Below are positions 1-10,869 of a stretch of 64,000 bases of DNA, one piece after another. Numbering within the stretch: the first letter of the stretch is position 1; each line of letters begins with the position of its first letter. Origin of the DNA: an uncultured Granulosicoccus sp. (GTDB lineage: Bacteria > Pseudomonadota > Gammaproteobacteria > Granulosicoccales > Granulosicoccaceae). The translations under genes were made by a program, and so were the position numbers. Below the pieces are notes generated by a model. It ran no database searches, was not told the origin of the DNA, and worked only from the letters and a program-made list of their open reading frames with translations. Location of the stretch: the NCBI GenBank assembly GCA_937924505.1, contig CALDSR010000013.1, positions 1-64,000 of the forward strand, written 5' to 3'.

Positions 1-68
1 CCACGCTCGGTGCAATACAGCGCCAGACCGGTTTCGTCGCACGAAGACTCGATGCCAAGCACGATCAT
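1..68 (-). CDS. tsaD: TsaD, tRNA threonylcarbamoyladenosine transferase (N-terminus only)
   Basis: The minus strand from the ATG at 68 reads MIVLGIESSCDETGLALY and then runs off the window edge. GIESSCDET is the N-terminal signature of the Kae1/TsaD family, an ASKHA-fold protein that transfers the threonylcarbamoyl group from threonylcarbamoyl-AMP to A37 of ANN-decoding tRNAs, working with TsaB and TsaE. Only about 22 codons are visible, so the metal-binding histidines cannot be checked. It is divergent from rpsU, the usual arrangement in gammaproteobacteria. Confidence 0.93.
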   Translation of the reverse strand, partial: MIVLGIESSCDETGLALYCTER

Positions 69-90
69 TTGGTAAACACCTCAGTGACGG

Positions 91-120
91 TTGAGTTTGT
101 GGAACGAATCCCGCTATACT
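91..120 (+). promoter_or_regulatory. Sigma-70-type promoter of rpsU
   Basis: TTGAGT (91-96) and TATACT (115-120) are separated by 18 bp and lie about 40 bp before the rpsU start, inside the tsaD/rpsU divergent gap. Each hexamer is close to the sigma-70 consensus. This is a sequence match only. Confidence 0.65.
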
Positions 121-158
121 AGAGAGCTTTCCGCGCTCTAGCCCGAGAAATTTACCGA

Positions 159-374
159 ATGCCATCAGTACGAGTCAAAGAGAACGAGCCTTTTGAAATG
201 GCTCTCCGCCGCTTCAAGCGATCTTGCGAGAAGGCCGGTGTGCTTACCGAAACCCGCCGCCGCGAGTTCTACGAGAAGCCCACGACCGAACGCAAACGCA
301 AGGCAGCTGCTGCCGTCAAGCGTCACCAGAAGAAATTATCCAAAGAAACATCACGACGCGTTCGTCTTTACTAA
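159..374 (+). CDS. rpsU: 30S ribosomal protein S21
   Basis: This 71-residue, very basic protein has the S21 pattern: [20 protein letters not shown] at the N-terminus, then [12 protein letters not shown] and a basic tail ending in RRVRLY. S21 is a late-assembling protein of the 30S platform near the anti-Shine-Dalgarno region and supports initiation. Length and sequence are typical of gammaproteobacterial S21. It is divergent from tsaD and is followed by yqeY, as usual. In most relatives dnaG and rpoD come next, but here gltD does. Confidence 0.97.
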   Translation: MPSVRVKENEPFEMALRRFKRSCEKAGVLTETRRREFYEKPTTERKRKAAAAVKRHQKKLSKETSRRVRLY

Positions 375-384
375 GCGTCGACAT

Positions 385-404
385 CAGCTGACAGCTGTCA
401 GCTG
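385..404. repeat. Perfect 20-bp palindrome between rpsU and yqeY
   Basis: CAGCTGACAGCTGTCAGCTG is its own reverse complement over all 20 bases and begins 10 bases after the rpsU stop. As RNA it could fold into a strong stem with almost no loop. As DNA it could be a protein site. No U-run follows, so it is not a standard terminator. Confidence 0.7.
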
Positions 405-415
405 CTGTGTGTAAA

Positions 416-435
416 CGGGCGGTACCGATCGCCCG
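416..435 (+). other. Hairpin in the rpsU-yqeY intercistronic region
   Basis: CGGGCG (416-421) pairs with CGCCCG (430-435) around an 8-base loop. It lies just after the 385-404 palindrome. There is no T-run, so it is more likely an mRNA-processing or stability element, or a weak attenuator, than a full terminator. In E. coli the rpsU-dnaG gap also holds a terminator and an RNase E site, so a similar role is plausible. Confidence 0.45.
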
Positions 436-499
436 ATGACAGATGCTCTTGAACATGCTCGGGCCATCGTCATTGGATTCCAGTTGATGAGCCCATGCC

Positions 500-2432
<1,933 letters not shown>

Positions 2433-2443
2433 TCGTCGGCGAC

Positions 2444-3502
2444 ATGGCAACACCACTCAAAAACGATCTATACCTTCGCGCACTCAATCGTGAAGAAACG
2501 CCGCGCACACCGGTGTGGGTCATGCGCCAGGCCGGTCGCTATCTGCCGGAGTATTTGAAAGTTCGTGCACAGGCCGGCGATTTCATGACCTTGTGCAGCA
2601 CGCCCGAACTTGCCTGCGAAGTCACCTTGCAACCCATTGATCGCTTCAATCTCGATGCGGCGATATTGTTCTCCGACATATTGACCATCCCCGATGCAAT
2701 GGGGCTCGGTTTGTACTTCGCAGCCGGTGAAGGTCCCAAGTTTTCCAAGCCGGTCAGAACCCGCGCTGATGTTGAAGCATTACCGGTTCCCGATCCCGCC
2801 GACAAGTTGCGCTACGTCACCGACGCGGTCAGCCTGATCAGAAAAGAACTCGACGGCCGTGTGCCATTGATCGGTTTCTCTGGCAGTCCATGGACACTGG
2901 CCACCTATATGATCGAAGGTGGAGGCACCAAAGACTTTGCAAAAATCAAAGGCATGCTGTTCAGTGACCCGGACAGCCTGCACGAGCTTCTGACACGCAC
3001 CGCACAATCGGTCATCCTGTACTTGAATGCGCAGGTCGAAGCCGGTGCTCAGTCACTGATGATATTCGACACCTGGGGTGGCGCACTGTCACCGGCAAAC
3101 TATCAGACGTTCTCATTGCAATACATGCAAATGATCGTCGATGGCTTGACCCGGCAAGCGGACGGGCGCAAGGTCCCTGTGGTGCTTTTCACCAAGAACG
3201 GTGGCCAATGGCTGGATTTGATGGCTGACACCGGTTGCGACGGACTTGGCGTTGACTGGACCATGGATCTCGCCGATGCACGTCAACGCACGGCTGACCG
3301 TGTTGCCTTGCAAGGCAATCTCGATCCATCCGTTTTGTACGGCTCGGCCGACACCATCGAAACCGAAGTGCAACGCGTGCTCGACAGTTACGGTAACGGA
3401 CCTGGACACGTATTCAATCTTGGTCACGGCATTCACCAGCATGTGAACCCCGAACACTTGAAAATCATGGTTGAAGCGGTGCGCACGCGCAGCGCCCGCT
3501 AA
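2444..3502 (+). CDS. hemE: Uroporphyrinogen decarboxylase
   Basis: This 352-residue cytosolic enzyme converts uroporphyrinogen III to coproporphyrinogen III in haem synthesis. The N-terminal signature is present ([16 protein letters not shown]), as are the conserved [14 protein letters not shown] and the C-terminal FNLGHGI. An in-frame TTG at 2429 exists, but the ATG at 2444 ([11 protein letters not shown]) fits the family. It starts 11 bp after gltD; gltD-hemE adjacency is common in pseudomonads. It converges on the transporter gene, with no terminator visible in the 2-bp gap. Confidence 0.96.
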   Translation: MATPLKNDLYLRALNREETPRTPVWVMRQAGRYLPEYLKVRAQAGDFMTLCSTPELACEVTLQPIDRFNLDAAILFSDILTIPDAMGLGLYFAAGEGPKFSKPVRTRADVEALPVPDPADKLRYVTDAVSLIRKELDGRVPLIGFSGSPWTLATYMIEGGGTKDFAKIKGMLFSDPDSLHELLTRTAQSVILYLNAQVEAGAQSLMIFDTWGGALSPANYQTFSLQYMQMIVDGLTRQADGRKVPVVLFTKNGGQWLDLMADTGCDGLGVDWTMDLADARQRTADRVALQGNLDPSVLYGSADTIETEVQRVLDSYGNGPGHVFNLGHGIHQHVNPEHLKIMVEAVRTRSAR

Positions 3503-3504
3503 GC

Positions 3505-4914
3505 TTACTCGGACCCTGGCCGATTGCTCTCAGCGGAGTCAATGGATACTCGCTGATCGACAACACCGCTCCTTGGGCGATAATCCACAAGATGCTGCAA
3601 CTCATCGCACGCACGCTTCAATTCGATCTCGTCCAGCACAGAATCGTAAATAAAAGACTCAGCGCCAGATACTCGACCACGAAGCGCTTCGATCTTGTCG
3701 TGACTGTCGCGCAAATTAAACACAAGCTGATTCAATCGTTGAATCTGATGCTTTCTGAAGTATTTGAGCTCTTCAAGTTCGGTAACCGCCTCGTCAGTTG
3801 TCGACGAGATTCTCGGCATTCCCAGCGCTTGCCCACCAGGAAACTCAAAGGAAGGCATTAAAGGCTCACCCAGATCGATATCGAGTGTGACTTCGCGCAA
3901 TGACGATGACGGAATATAGCCCGCCGAAAACAGTCCCTGTGTAGCAAGCGATATTGAGCCGTTGGGGGCACGCCTGGAAGCGCGTTGTCCGGGAACTTGA
4001 CCGCTATCACTACCCCGATGCGACACACCTTGCTTCGATATGACCAGCCACACAGCCAGGCCTGCAAAAAATAAACCCAGAAAATCGATAGTCGATAAAC
4101 GCTCACCAAAGACAAAGTACGCAATAAGCATCGTTATCGGTGGCGAAAGATAACCAAGGCTTGCGACCTTGACGGCAGATATTCTTCGGAGCATGTAAAA
4201 CATCATTCCGTAAGCGCCCAACGACACGACGAAAGCAAGCCAGAGAATCGAAAATACAAGCTCGCCACCCCATCGAGCCTCGAAGCCTTCAAAAACCACC
4301 GCACCGCCCACCATCACAACAAGCGCGCTACTACTGTGAATCAGCGCTATCAGGGAAAGTGGAGTCGGTGCTCGCTCGTCGGCCTCGTTAGCCAGTGATA
4401 TTCGGCGATCAATTAGACTTGCCACGCTGATGGCCACTATTGCGATGAAAGGCAGCGAATAACCCAAGGCCGAACCACCCAGCGCAATCCGGTCGGACAC
4501 CACCAGCATGATTGCCGCGAATCCCAGCGCCAGGCCCGACCATTGCCGAAAACTGATTCTTTCCCCAGCGATCGTGGGTGACAAGGTTGCTGTCATCAAA
4601 GGTTGCAAGGCCGCTATAAACGCAACCAAGCCCGCCGAAACACCCAACGCGAAGGCACTGTTTCCAGCACCAAGGAATATGGCATGCGACAACACGCCGA
4701 CACACACATGCAAGCCTAATTGCGAACGTGGAAGAGAACGCCAGGCTTTGCTGAGCGACACAAAGACCAACAAGACCAGAACGACGATCATGTAACGGTA
4801 GGCGAGCAAGGTAAACGCACCCGCGTACCCTTGTCCGTACTTGGACCCGATCCAACCCGAACTCCACAGCACAATGAAGATCAGGCACCCCAACAGGGTT
4901 TTATAGCCTAGCAA
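3505..4914 (-). CDS. EamA/DMT-family transporter with long C-terminal coiled-coil tail
   Basis: Residues 1-293 form a drug/metabolite transporter of ten predicted membrane segments in two EamA repeats. It begins with LLGCLIFIVLWSSGWIGSKY, and the second repeat contains SLGYLSPPITMLIAYFVFGE. Most EamA proteins end at about 300 residues. This one continues for about 175 more: a linker rich in Ser, Arg and Gly (about 298-370), then a heptad-like charged region (about 373-445, ELEELKYFRKHQIQRL and DKIEALRGRV) that should form a coiled coil, and a polar end. The tail is soluble. The frame is continuous, so this is a fusion or extension and not a shifted neighbour. Substrate unknown; family members export amino acids or metabolites. 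Confidence 0.85.
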   Translation of the reverse strand: MLGYKTLLGCLIFIVLWSSGWIGSKYGQGYAGAFTLLAYRYMIVVLVLLVFVSLSKAWRSLPRSQLGLHVCVGVLSHAIFLGAGNSAFALGVSAGLVAFIAALQPLMTATLSPTIAGERISFRQWSGLALGFAAIMLVVSDRIALGGSALGYSLPFIAIVAISVASLIDRRISLANEADERAPTPLSLIALIHSSSALVVMVGGAVVFEGFEARWGGELVFSILWLAFVVSLGAYGMMFYMLRRISAVKVASLGYLSPPITMLIAYFVFGERLSTIDFLGLFFAGLAVWLVISKQGVSHRGSDSGQVPGQRASRRAPNGSISLATQGLFSAGYIPSSSLREVTLDIDLGEPLMPSFEFPGGQALGMPRISSTTDEAVTELEELKYFRKHQIQRLNQLVFNLRDSHDKIEALRGRVSGAESFIYDSVLDEIELKRACDELQHLVDYRPRSGVVDQRVSIDSAESNRPGSE

Positions 4915-5066
4915 TTGAACAACTCCCGAACGCGAGTGACGCTTACGCAGTCACCCACTTACAGCTCCAAACAACAGTAGGAAGCGTACTAGGACTGGTA
5001 TCAACCAAGCTAGCCTTTTCCCTCAATCGCTGACTATCTTTCTGCTAGGCACTATTACATCCCGTG

Positions 5067-5354
5067 CTACCTCATGAGAAATCCCAGTCGTTCATCGACT
5101 CGCTTCGGTTCGATTTCAATGATCTCAGCAGCCACGATATTCTCAATAACAAAGGGATCCTCGTTTACTCGCTGCTCAACGACATCACGCGATTTGTCAT
5201 GCACCAGCACCGTGCCGCCTTGTCCCGATGCAAGACTACCTGCCATGACGAAAACACCTTCGGCAAAACCGCGCTCGAGCCACTGATTGTGGCCATCCAT
5301 AAATGCCGACGCCTGACTTTTATTGTCAGAGAATTTGAGTAGAACCAGAAACAT
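5067..5354 (-). CDS. YciI-related protein
   Basis: A 95-residue protein of the YciI-like ferredoxin-fold (dimeric alpha/beta barrel) family. It opens with MFLVLLKFSDNKSQASAFMD, has GVFVMAGSLASGQGGTVLVH in the middle, and ends with DPFVIENIVAAEIIEIEPKR. The family is mostly uncharacterised, with enzyme or stress roles suggested for some members. I chose the ATG at 5354 and not the upstream in-frame codon at 5372 because AAGGAGA sits about 7 bases before it on the minus strand. It lies between the ankyrin gene and the DMT transporter, all on the minus strand. Confidence 0.8.
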   Translation of the reverse strand: MFLVLLKFSDNKSQASAFMDGHNQWLERGFAEGVFVMAGSLASGQGGTVLVHDKSRDVVEQRVNEDPFVIENIVAAEIIEIEPKRVDERLGFLMR

Positions 5355-5410
5355 CGATTGTCTCCTTGCCATGAGTGAGCGAATTGATCGATTCGCATTC
5401 GAAACCAGTG

Positions 5411-6085
5411 TCAGTGAGCGCCCTTCCCGACCAGCAAGCGACTGACGTCCTCACAAATTCCAGCGTTGTTCGGATGCGCACTACTCAGCAACAGCCCGAG
5501 GACACGACTTCCGCCACCGTACATATTCGCCTCAGCGTTTACGTCTGCACCTGCTTCAAGCAAGGTGTTAACAATTTCCACAGCGTTCAAGGGAACAATC
5601 TGCCGATGGGACTCGACACCATTGGCAGCCACGTAGTGCAGCAGGGTCGCAGCGTGCCCGAATTGAGATGTCTGTTCTGCAAGCTGTGGGGACGTGGCCA
5701 GCATCTCGGACAAGGATGACGCCTCACCTGACAAGGCCAGGTCGACAGCCTGTTCAAAATCATTGTCAAACATTGTGCTGCCGAGCGCTTCAACGTCCGC
5801 CCAACGTTGAAATCCATGCTCACGTGCGACACTCAACTTTGCGACATCCATGGTCAAGGGGAAGCGCATGATATCAGGCGCGCTCATAGCCCTCATTTCC
5901 GGACTCCAGCAGGCGAAATGAAAAACAACAGAATCATTGCCCTCGAAATGCGCTTCAATCAGGGTATTGGTCTGACGCAACAGAAAATCATGAATGCTGA
6001 TCTTGCTGCGATCCAGTTGCAAGGTTTCATGATGCAGCTGCCTCAGTGCTGCGATCTGTCTGTCAATGTAGATGTCAGTTGCCAT
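5411..6085 (-). CDS. Ankyrin-repeat protein
   Basis: 224 residues. The C-terminal half holds two recognisable ankyrin-type repeats: GHAATLLHYVAANGVE followed by NAVEIVNTLLEAGADVNAEA, then VLGLLLSSAHPNNAGICED. The N-terminal half (about residues 1-110) is not a family I recognise. It has no signal peptide or membrane segment, so it is probably a cytosolic protein-binding protein. ATG 6085 is preferred over an in-frame TTG one codon upstream. It is divergent from the P-loop gene at 6217 and upstream of the YciI-like gene. Function unknown. Confidence 0.75.
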   Translation of the reverse strand: MATDIYIDRQIAALRQLHHETLQLDRSKISIHDFLLRQTNTLIEAHFEGNDSVVFHFACWSPEMRAMSAPDIMRFPLTMDVAKLSVAREHGFQRWADVEALGSTMFDNDFEQAVDLALSGEASSLSEMLATSPQLAEQTSQFGHAATLLHYVAANGVESHRQIVPLNAVEIVNTLLEAGADVNAEANMYGGGSRVLGLLLSSAHPNNAGICEDVSRLLVGKGAH

Positions 6086-6216
6086 CAAAGCTCACACGAT
6101 ATTTACTTGTCAGACCAAGTCTAGCGAGAATGCGCACAGGTCGCAAAAGGATCTCAAGAAAAAACACGGGTACTGAATCTGAGACAATGTGATATTACTC
6201 ACCGAAGCGACTCACT

Positions 6217-6759
6217 ATGAGTGAATCCATCAGATGTTCGATCATCGGCAATGCTGGCGGCGGGAAATCCATTCTGTCTCGTGCATTGGCATCAAAAGCT
6301 GACATTCCTTTACATGAAATGGATACCTTTCTCTGGAAAGAGGACTGGCAAAGTGTTCCCAGTGATACGTTTATTGCGCAACACGAAAACCTGATCGCAA
6401 AACAACAGTGGATCATCGATGGCTTTGGCACACCTGAATCCATTAAACCAAGATTCGATCGCTCTACACACATTGTATTTGTCGATCTCCCCATCTGGCT
6501 GCACTTTGCCATTGCCGCTGAGCGACAAATGGCCTGGAAAGACGGCACGCAGAAGCATCCTCCAGGTGGTATGTCCTCACCACCTCCGACCAAGCGCCTA
6601 TTTGAAATGATGTGGACAATACATACCGAATTAAGGCCACGAGTACTGGATATGCTTGACGCTGCAGAGTCGCGCGGCGTAAACGTGGAAATCATTACAT
6701 CAACCGAAGACTTGCGAAAACGGCAGTTCGATCCCTTACTCATTATCGACGCTCAGTAA
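6217..6759 (+). CDS. Adenylate-kinase-like P-loop protein (FlaR / DNA topology modulation type)
   Basis: 180 residues with a Walker A near the N-terminus (IIGNAGGGKSILSRALA) and the layout of the small P-loop kinase group often labelled topology modulation protein or FlaR: a DIPLHEMDTFLW segment after the P-loop, WIIDGFG as the central motif, and a helical lid region rich in Arg and Pro. The family resembles adenylate and shikimate kinases, but no substrate has been proven and the topology name is historical. It stands alone between divergent and convergent neighbours. Confidence 0.75.
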   Translation: MSESIRCSIIGNAGGGKSILSRALASKADIPLHEMDTFLWKEDWQSVPSDTFIAQHENLIAKQQWIIDGFGTPESIKPRFDRSTHIVFVDLPIWLHFAIAAERQMAWKDGTQKHPPGGMSSPPPTKRLFEMMWTIHTELRPRVLDMLDAAESRGVNVEIITSTEDLRKRQFDPLLIIDAQ

Positions 6760-6806
6760 TTCAACTCAGCAAAACCGATTGACGACATAATGAATGCAGC
6801 TGAATC

Positions 6807-7916
6807 TCAAGCCAACTCAAACAGGTCACGCTGGCCACCAGCGTGTTCCGGCAGCGGCGCCCGAAACAACTCAGTATTCAGAAGATTGTGCTCACGATTG
6901 GCAGCCAGGCCGTAGCGTTTACAGGCGAGCTCAAAGCGCTGCTGTATAAGCTCGGCACGGGGTCCTGTGCCGACAAAACGTTGGCCAAAACCACTGTCAT
7001 TCAAATTGTTACCGTGCGCCTTGTTACCACGCAGCAGACGCATGGCTTTAAGTACTCGATCGCAGCGCATTGGATAATGCTCTGTCAGCCATTCCGTAAA
7101 CAGTGTTGCCAGTTCATGCGGCAATCGAAGTAACAGACAGGTAGCCATGGTCGCCCCATGTTCCGCTGATGCCTGCATGACGCTTTCTATTTCCGGCTCA
7201 TTAAGTGCCGGTATGATCGGTGACATCGATACCCTGACCGGGATTCCGGCGTCCGCCATCGTCCGCATGGTGCGCAGCCGGCGATGTGGGGCTGCCGCTC
7301 GCGGCTCGAGCAAGTGAGCGAGCTTGTTATCAAGCGTTGTCAATGACACAGCAGCGGTCAGGAGGTTGAGCTTGGCAAATTCCTGCAAAAGATCAATATC
7401 GCGCTCGATCAAGGATGATTTGGTGATCATATAGATAGGGTGCCGGCATTCGAGCAGTACTTCGAGAATTTGCCGCGTGATTTCAAGTTTCCGCTCGAGC
7501 GGCTGGTAGGCGTCAGTATTGACGCCGATGGCAATCGGTTCACACTGATAAGAGCGACGGGAAAGCTCCTGGCGCAACAAGGACGCTGCTTCCTTTTTGG
7601 CATACAGCAAGCGCTCGAAATCGAGACCAGCCGAATGCCCGAGAAACGTATGCGAAGGCCGTGCAAAACAGTAAACACAGCCATGTTCACAGCCCCGGTA
7701 CGGATTGATCGATCGGTCGAAGTGGATATCGGGGGATTGGTTACGGGTGATGACGGTCTTGGCACGGTCCTCTCGCCACACCGTTCGCGAAGAGGATTCG
7801 TTGGCCATATCCGTATGCCAGCCATCGTTGATATCGACACGCTGCATGGTTTCGAATCGCCCACTGCGATTGCTGATGGCACCTCGGCCGCGTCTTGCTC
7901 GAGGGGTGTTGTGCAT
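6807..7916 (-). CDS. PA0069-family radical SAM protein (spore photoproduct lyase-like)
   Basis: 369 residues. The cluster-binding CEHGCVYC (CxxxCxxC, about residues 76-83) in the context INPYRGCEHGCVYCFARPSH marks the radical SAM superfamily, and the N-terminal GRGAISNRSGRFE is typical of the PA0069 subfamily. Relatives of spore photoproduct lyase use a 5'-deoxyadenosyl radical to repair UV-made thymine lesions. The PA0069 group lacks a proven reaction. A perfect LexA box lies 17 bp upstream of the start, which supports a role in the DNA-damage response. It is transcribed away from the P-loop gene and downstream of PBP1A on the same strand. Confidence 0.88.
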   Translation of the reverse strand: MHNTPRARRGRGAISNRSGRFETMQRVDINDGWHTDMANESSSRTVWREDRAKTVITRNQSPDIHFDRSINPYRGCEHGCVYCFARPSHTFLGHSAGLDFERLLYAKKEAASLLRQELSRRSYQCEPIAIGVNTDAYQPLERKLEITRQILEVLLECRHPIYMITKSSLIERDIDLLQEFAKLNLLTAAVSLTTLDNKLAHLLEPRAAAPHRRLRTMRTMADAGIPVRVSMSPIIPALNEPEIESVMQASAEHGATMATCLLLRLPHELATLFTEWLTEHYPMRCDRVLKAMRLLRGNKAHGNNLNDSGFGQRFVGTGPRAELIQQRFELACKRYGLAANREHNLLNTELFRAPLPEHAGGQRDLFELA

Positions 7917-7932
7917 GGTCCGACCCCAATGA

Positions 7933-7948
7933 CTGTATATTCATACAG
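7933..7948. promoter_or_regulatory. LexA (SOS) box upstream of the radical SAM gene
   Basis: CTGTATATTCATACAG matches CTGT-N8-ACAG exactly. The symmetry extends to GACTGTAT...ATACAGTC (7931-7950), like the E. coli LexA site. It ends in the 89-bp gap between PBP1A and the radical SAM gene, 17 bp from that gene's ATG, so it would overlap the promoter or transcription start of the minus-strand gene. The lexA gene itself is not in this window. Confidence 0.85.
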
Positions 7949-8005
7949 TCTATCAGGGCATCACGATGTCTACAACATCGGCATGGCAGACAACATTACA
8001 ACTGA

Positions 8006-10609
8006 TCAGAACAGCTGTTCGACTTCCTTCTTGCGATCTTTCCGGGTTTTAACCACGGGTTTGCTGGCACCATTTCCGGAACTCTGCGTTGATCTCACGG
8101 TGACCGTCTTGTCTCCTTCCGGCATGTTTTCCTTGAAAAACATTTCCAGCACCGAGTTTTCCGTATCACCCGGCAGACCGGTCTTGCGATCGATGCGAAT
8201 CGTCTCGATACCGACGGGCTCAATATATTCAGCGACGGGTGTGCCACTGACCGTAGCCGCCATATAGCTTGTCCACATTGGCAACGCGGCTATACCACCG
8301 GCCTCGCGTCTGCCGAGTGGATCAAGACCATCAGAGCCAATCCAGGCGGCCGCAACAACCGTCGGGTTATGCCCGACAAACCAGGCGTCAAGTTGGTTGT
8401 TTGTCGTTCCGGTCTTTCCCGCTAGGTCCTTGCGATTGAGTGCCTCACCCGCGCGACGCGCCGTTCCGCGACGAACCACTTCGCGCATCATGCTGTTCAT
8501 GATGTAGGCGTTGCGCGGATCAATGACTCGGGGTGCATCAACCGCGTCGATCAGCACTTCGGCAAGTTCTTCGGTTGGACCACTTGCGGTTGTGTCTGTT
8601 GTTGCTGAGGTACTTGCACCCGCATTGTCCACATCGACTTCTGCCTGCATTTCGGCAGCCAGCGGATTCTCACCGAGTGGATCGCAGTCATCACACAACA
8701 CCACCTTGGGTGTGCTGTAGATGACCTCGCCACGTGGCCCTTCGACACGATCAATGAAATGCGGCTGGACGCGATAGCCGCCATTGGCAAAGATGGCAAA
8801 GGCGCTGGTCAGCTCCATCGGAGTCACCACCGCGCTGCCAAGCGCCAAGGACAGATCTGGCGGCATATTGTCTTCGGCAAAGCCAAACCGCTTGGCATAG
8901 TCAACCGCGTATTCGATCCCGATTTCACGCAGGACGCGAACCGAGACCAGATTTCTTGATTTGACCAAGGCTTCGCGTAAACGCGTCGGTCCGAAGAAAC
9001 GACCACTGTAGTTTTGCGGCCGCCACTCACCTTCCAACGCATCATCGTGGAAAACCACCGGTGCATCGTTGTATATGGTCGCGGCGGTGTCGCCTGCAGC
9101 CAGCGCGGCCGAATAGATAAAGGGTTTGAAGGTCGAACCGGGCTGGCGTCGAGCCTGAGTCACTCGATTAAATTTACTGCGAAAAAAATCATAACCGCCA
9201 ACGAGTGACGTTATTGAGCCTGTCGTGGGTTCCATCGAGACAAATGCCCCTTCAACAGACGGCAACTGAACAAAACGGACGGATCCATCTGGTCGGATCT
9301 GCAGGGTGATGACATCACCAACCGCCAAAGCCTCCGAGACGTCCGTCAGTTCATCGCCGCGTTTATCGATCTCGATTCGTTCGCGTGCCCACTCGACATC
9401 TTCAAAGGGCAAATTGTATTCAATGCCCTCTTCAGTGATAACGGTCGCCGTGTTGTTTTCCACAGCCAAAACAGCCGCCGGCAAGGTGTCTACCGGATTG
9501 GGTAAATCCTTCAAGGCGGCCATCAAGGACTCGGCATTGACCAGCACGTCCGCATCGAGCTGGGCTACAGGTCCGGTATACCCATGACGCCTCTCATAAT
9601 CGTACAAGGCATCGCGTAGTGACAAATTGGCGGCGTTTTGATTGTCACTCTTGATAGTCGTGAACACGTTGTAGCCTGCGGTTGCCCAGTTGTCACCGAA
9701 CAACTGCTCCATGCGCGCGCGCGCCATCTCACCCACATAGTTGGCTTCAGCTTCCGGTCGGGAGTAATGCAGACTGGCGGTAACGGGTTGCGCCTTTGCC
9801 ATCTCATAGGTGGGCGTGTCGATCATCTCGAGAGCGTGCATACGCCCGAGTACATAGTCTCGTCGAAGCAAGGCACGCTCGGGATTGACGACAGGGTTAT
9901 AGCGCGACGGTGCTTTCGGGAGTCCGGCCAGCATCGCCGACTCCACAAGCTCGAGATCGGAAATTTTCTTGCCGTAGTAAACCTTTGAAGCAGCCGCAAA
10001 ACCGTAAGAGCGGTTGCCGAGATAAATCTTGTTGACGTACAACTCGAGAATTTCGTCTTTCTCAAGCAGGCGTTCAATCTTGAATGACAGGAAAATCTCG
10101 CGGACTTTTCTTATATAAGTCTTTTCGCGCGTCAGGAAGAAGTTACGGGCGACCTGCATGGTGATGGTACTGCCACCTTGAGATCGACGCCCACCAGACT
10201 TGGCGACACTGACAGCCGCGCGAATCAGACCTTGATAATCCACACCGGGGTGATCATAAAAGCGCTTGTCTTCGGCCGCGATGATCGCGTTTTTGAGGCT
10301 GTCCGGTACCTCCGAAATCTGCACCGGCTCTCGGCGCTTTTCACCGTACTCGGCGATCAGATCACCATCGGCGGTGTAGATCCTCAGGGGTATTTGCAGC
10401 TGGACCTCACGCAATTGCTCAACGTCTGGTAGCTCGGGCGCAATCTTGTAATAGAGGTATCCCACACCGATTGCGACCAATAATCCGGCGCAAATGCCCG
10501 ATATGGCAAGCCATTTGAATACAAAGCCAAGCCAGCCAGACTTTCTCCGGCCACCTTGGTGGTCTGGAGAGTGTCTACGCCGGTGTTTACGGGATGACGA
10601 TTGAGGCAT
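8006..10609 (-). CDS. mrcA: Penicillin-binding protein 1A (bifunctional class A PBP)
   Basis: 867 residues. There is a basic cytosolic N-terminus, one membrane segment (about 30-55), then a GT51 glycosyltransferase domain with the catalytic EDKRFYDHPG (Glu113) and QGGSTITMQ. The transpeptidase domain has GSTFKPF (Ser492), SRN, and KTGTTNN (Lys732). It polymerises and crosslinks peptidoglycan in the periplasm. A short acidic, Ser/Thr-rich insert lies at about 650-680, before the KTG motif. Divergent transcription from pilM is the standard gammaproteobacterial arrangement, where the gene is often called ponA. Confidence 0.96.
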   Translation of the reverse strand: MPQSSSRKHRRRHSPDHQGGRRKSGWLGFVFKWLAISGICAGLLVAIGVGYLYYKIAPELPDVEQLREVQLQIPLRIYTADGDLIAEYGEKRREPVQISEVPDSLKNAIIAAEDKRFYDHPGVDYQGLIRAAVSVAKSGGRRSQGGSTITMQVARNFFLTREKTYIRKVREIFLSFKIERLLEKDEILELYVNKIYLGNRSYGFAAASKVYYGKKISDLELVESAMLAGLPKAPSRYNPVVNPERALLRRDYVLGRMHALEMIDTPTYEMAKAQPVTASLHYSRPEAEANYVGEMARARMEQLFGDNWATAGYNVFTTIKSDNQNAANLSLRDALYDYERRHGYTGPVAQLDADVLVNAESLMAALKDLPNPVDTLPAAVLAVENNTATVITEEGIEYNLPFEDVEWARERIEIDKRGDELTDVSEALAVGDVITLQIRPDGSVRFVQLPSVEGAFVSMEPTTGSITSLVGGYDFFRSKFNRVTQARRQPGSTFKPFIYSAALAAGDTAATIYNDAPVVFHDDALEGEWRPQNYSGRFFGPTRLREALVKSRNLVSVRVLREIGIEYAVDYAKRFGFAEDNMPPDLSLALGSAVVTPMELTSAFAIFANGGYRVQPHFIDRVEGPRGEVIYSTPKVVLCDDCDPLGENPLAAEMQAEVDVDNAGASTSATTDTTASGPTEELAEVLIDAVDAPRVIDPRNAYIMNSMMREVVRRGTARRAGEALNRKDLAGKTGTTNNQLDAWFVGHNPTVVAAAWIGSDGLDPLGRREAGGIAALPMWTSYMAATVSGTPVAEYIEPVGIETIRIDRKTGLPGDTENSVLEMFFKENMPEGDKTVTVRSTQSSGNGASKPVVKTRKDRKKEVEQLF

Positions 10610-10641
10610 TGATCTGCCGATTAAGCGTGTCGGATCAATGA

Positions 10642-10647
10642 ATTATA
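10642..10647 (-). promoter_or_regulatory. Probable -10 element of the PBP1A gene
   Basis: On the minus strand this reads TATAAT, about 33 bases before the PBP1A start. No strong -35 box lies 16-18 bp upstream (AGGTTG is the best), so an activator or a relaxed -35 is possible. The rest of the 260-bp gap to pilM holds a small dyad at 10830-10846 and no convincing gene. Confidence 0.4.
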
Positions 10648-10869
10648 TCGGACCATCTTGTAAACAACCTGAAAACTTGCATGCCTTGGGTTCCAGCTAA
10701 CAGGGACGTAACAGGACCGCCAGTTTTCTGCCACCGGCAACTCATCCGGACGTGTTCGGGCGAGAGGTCATTTAGATAAGCGTTGTTACCAGCATCCAAC
10801 GGAGGAATGTGATCCACACCGTATTTCTGGTCGAGAAACTCTCGACTGGCGCTAAAGGAATATCACGGT

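Noticed and set aside
10635..10817. 60-codon minus-strand frame between PBP1A and pilM
   Set aside because: It overlaps the likely PBP1A promoter and has no family match or ribosome-binding site. More likely a regulatory gap.
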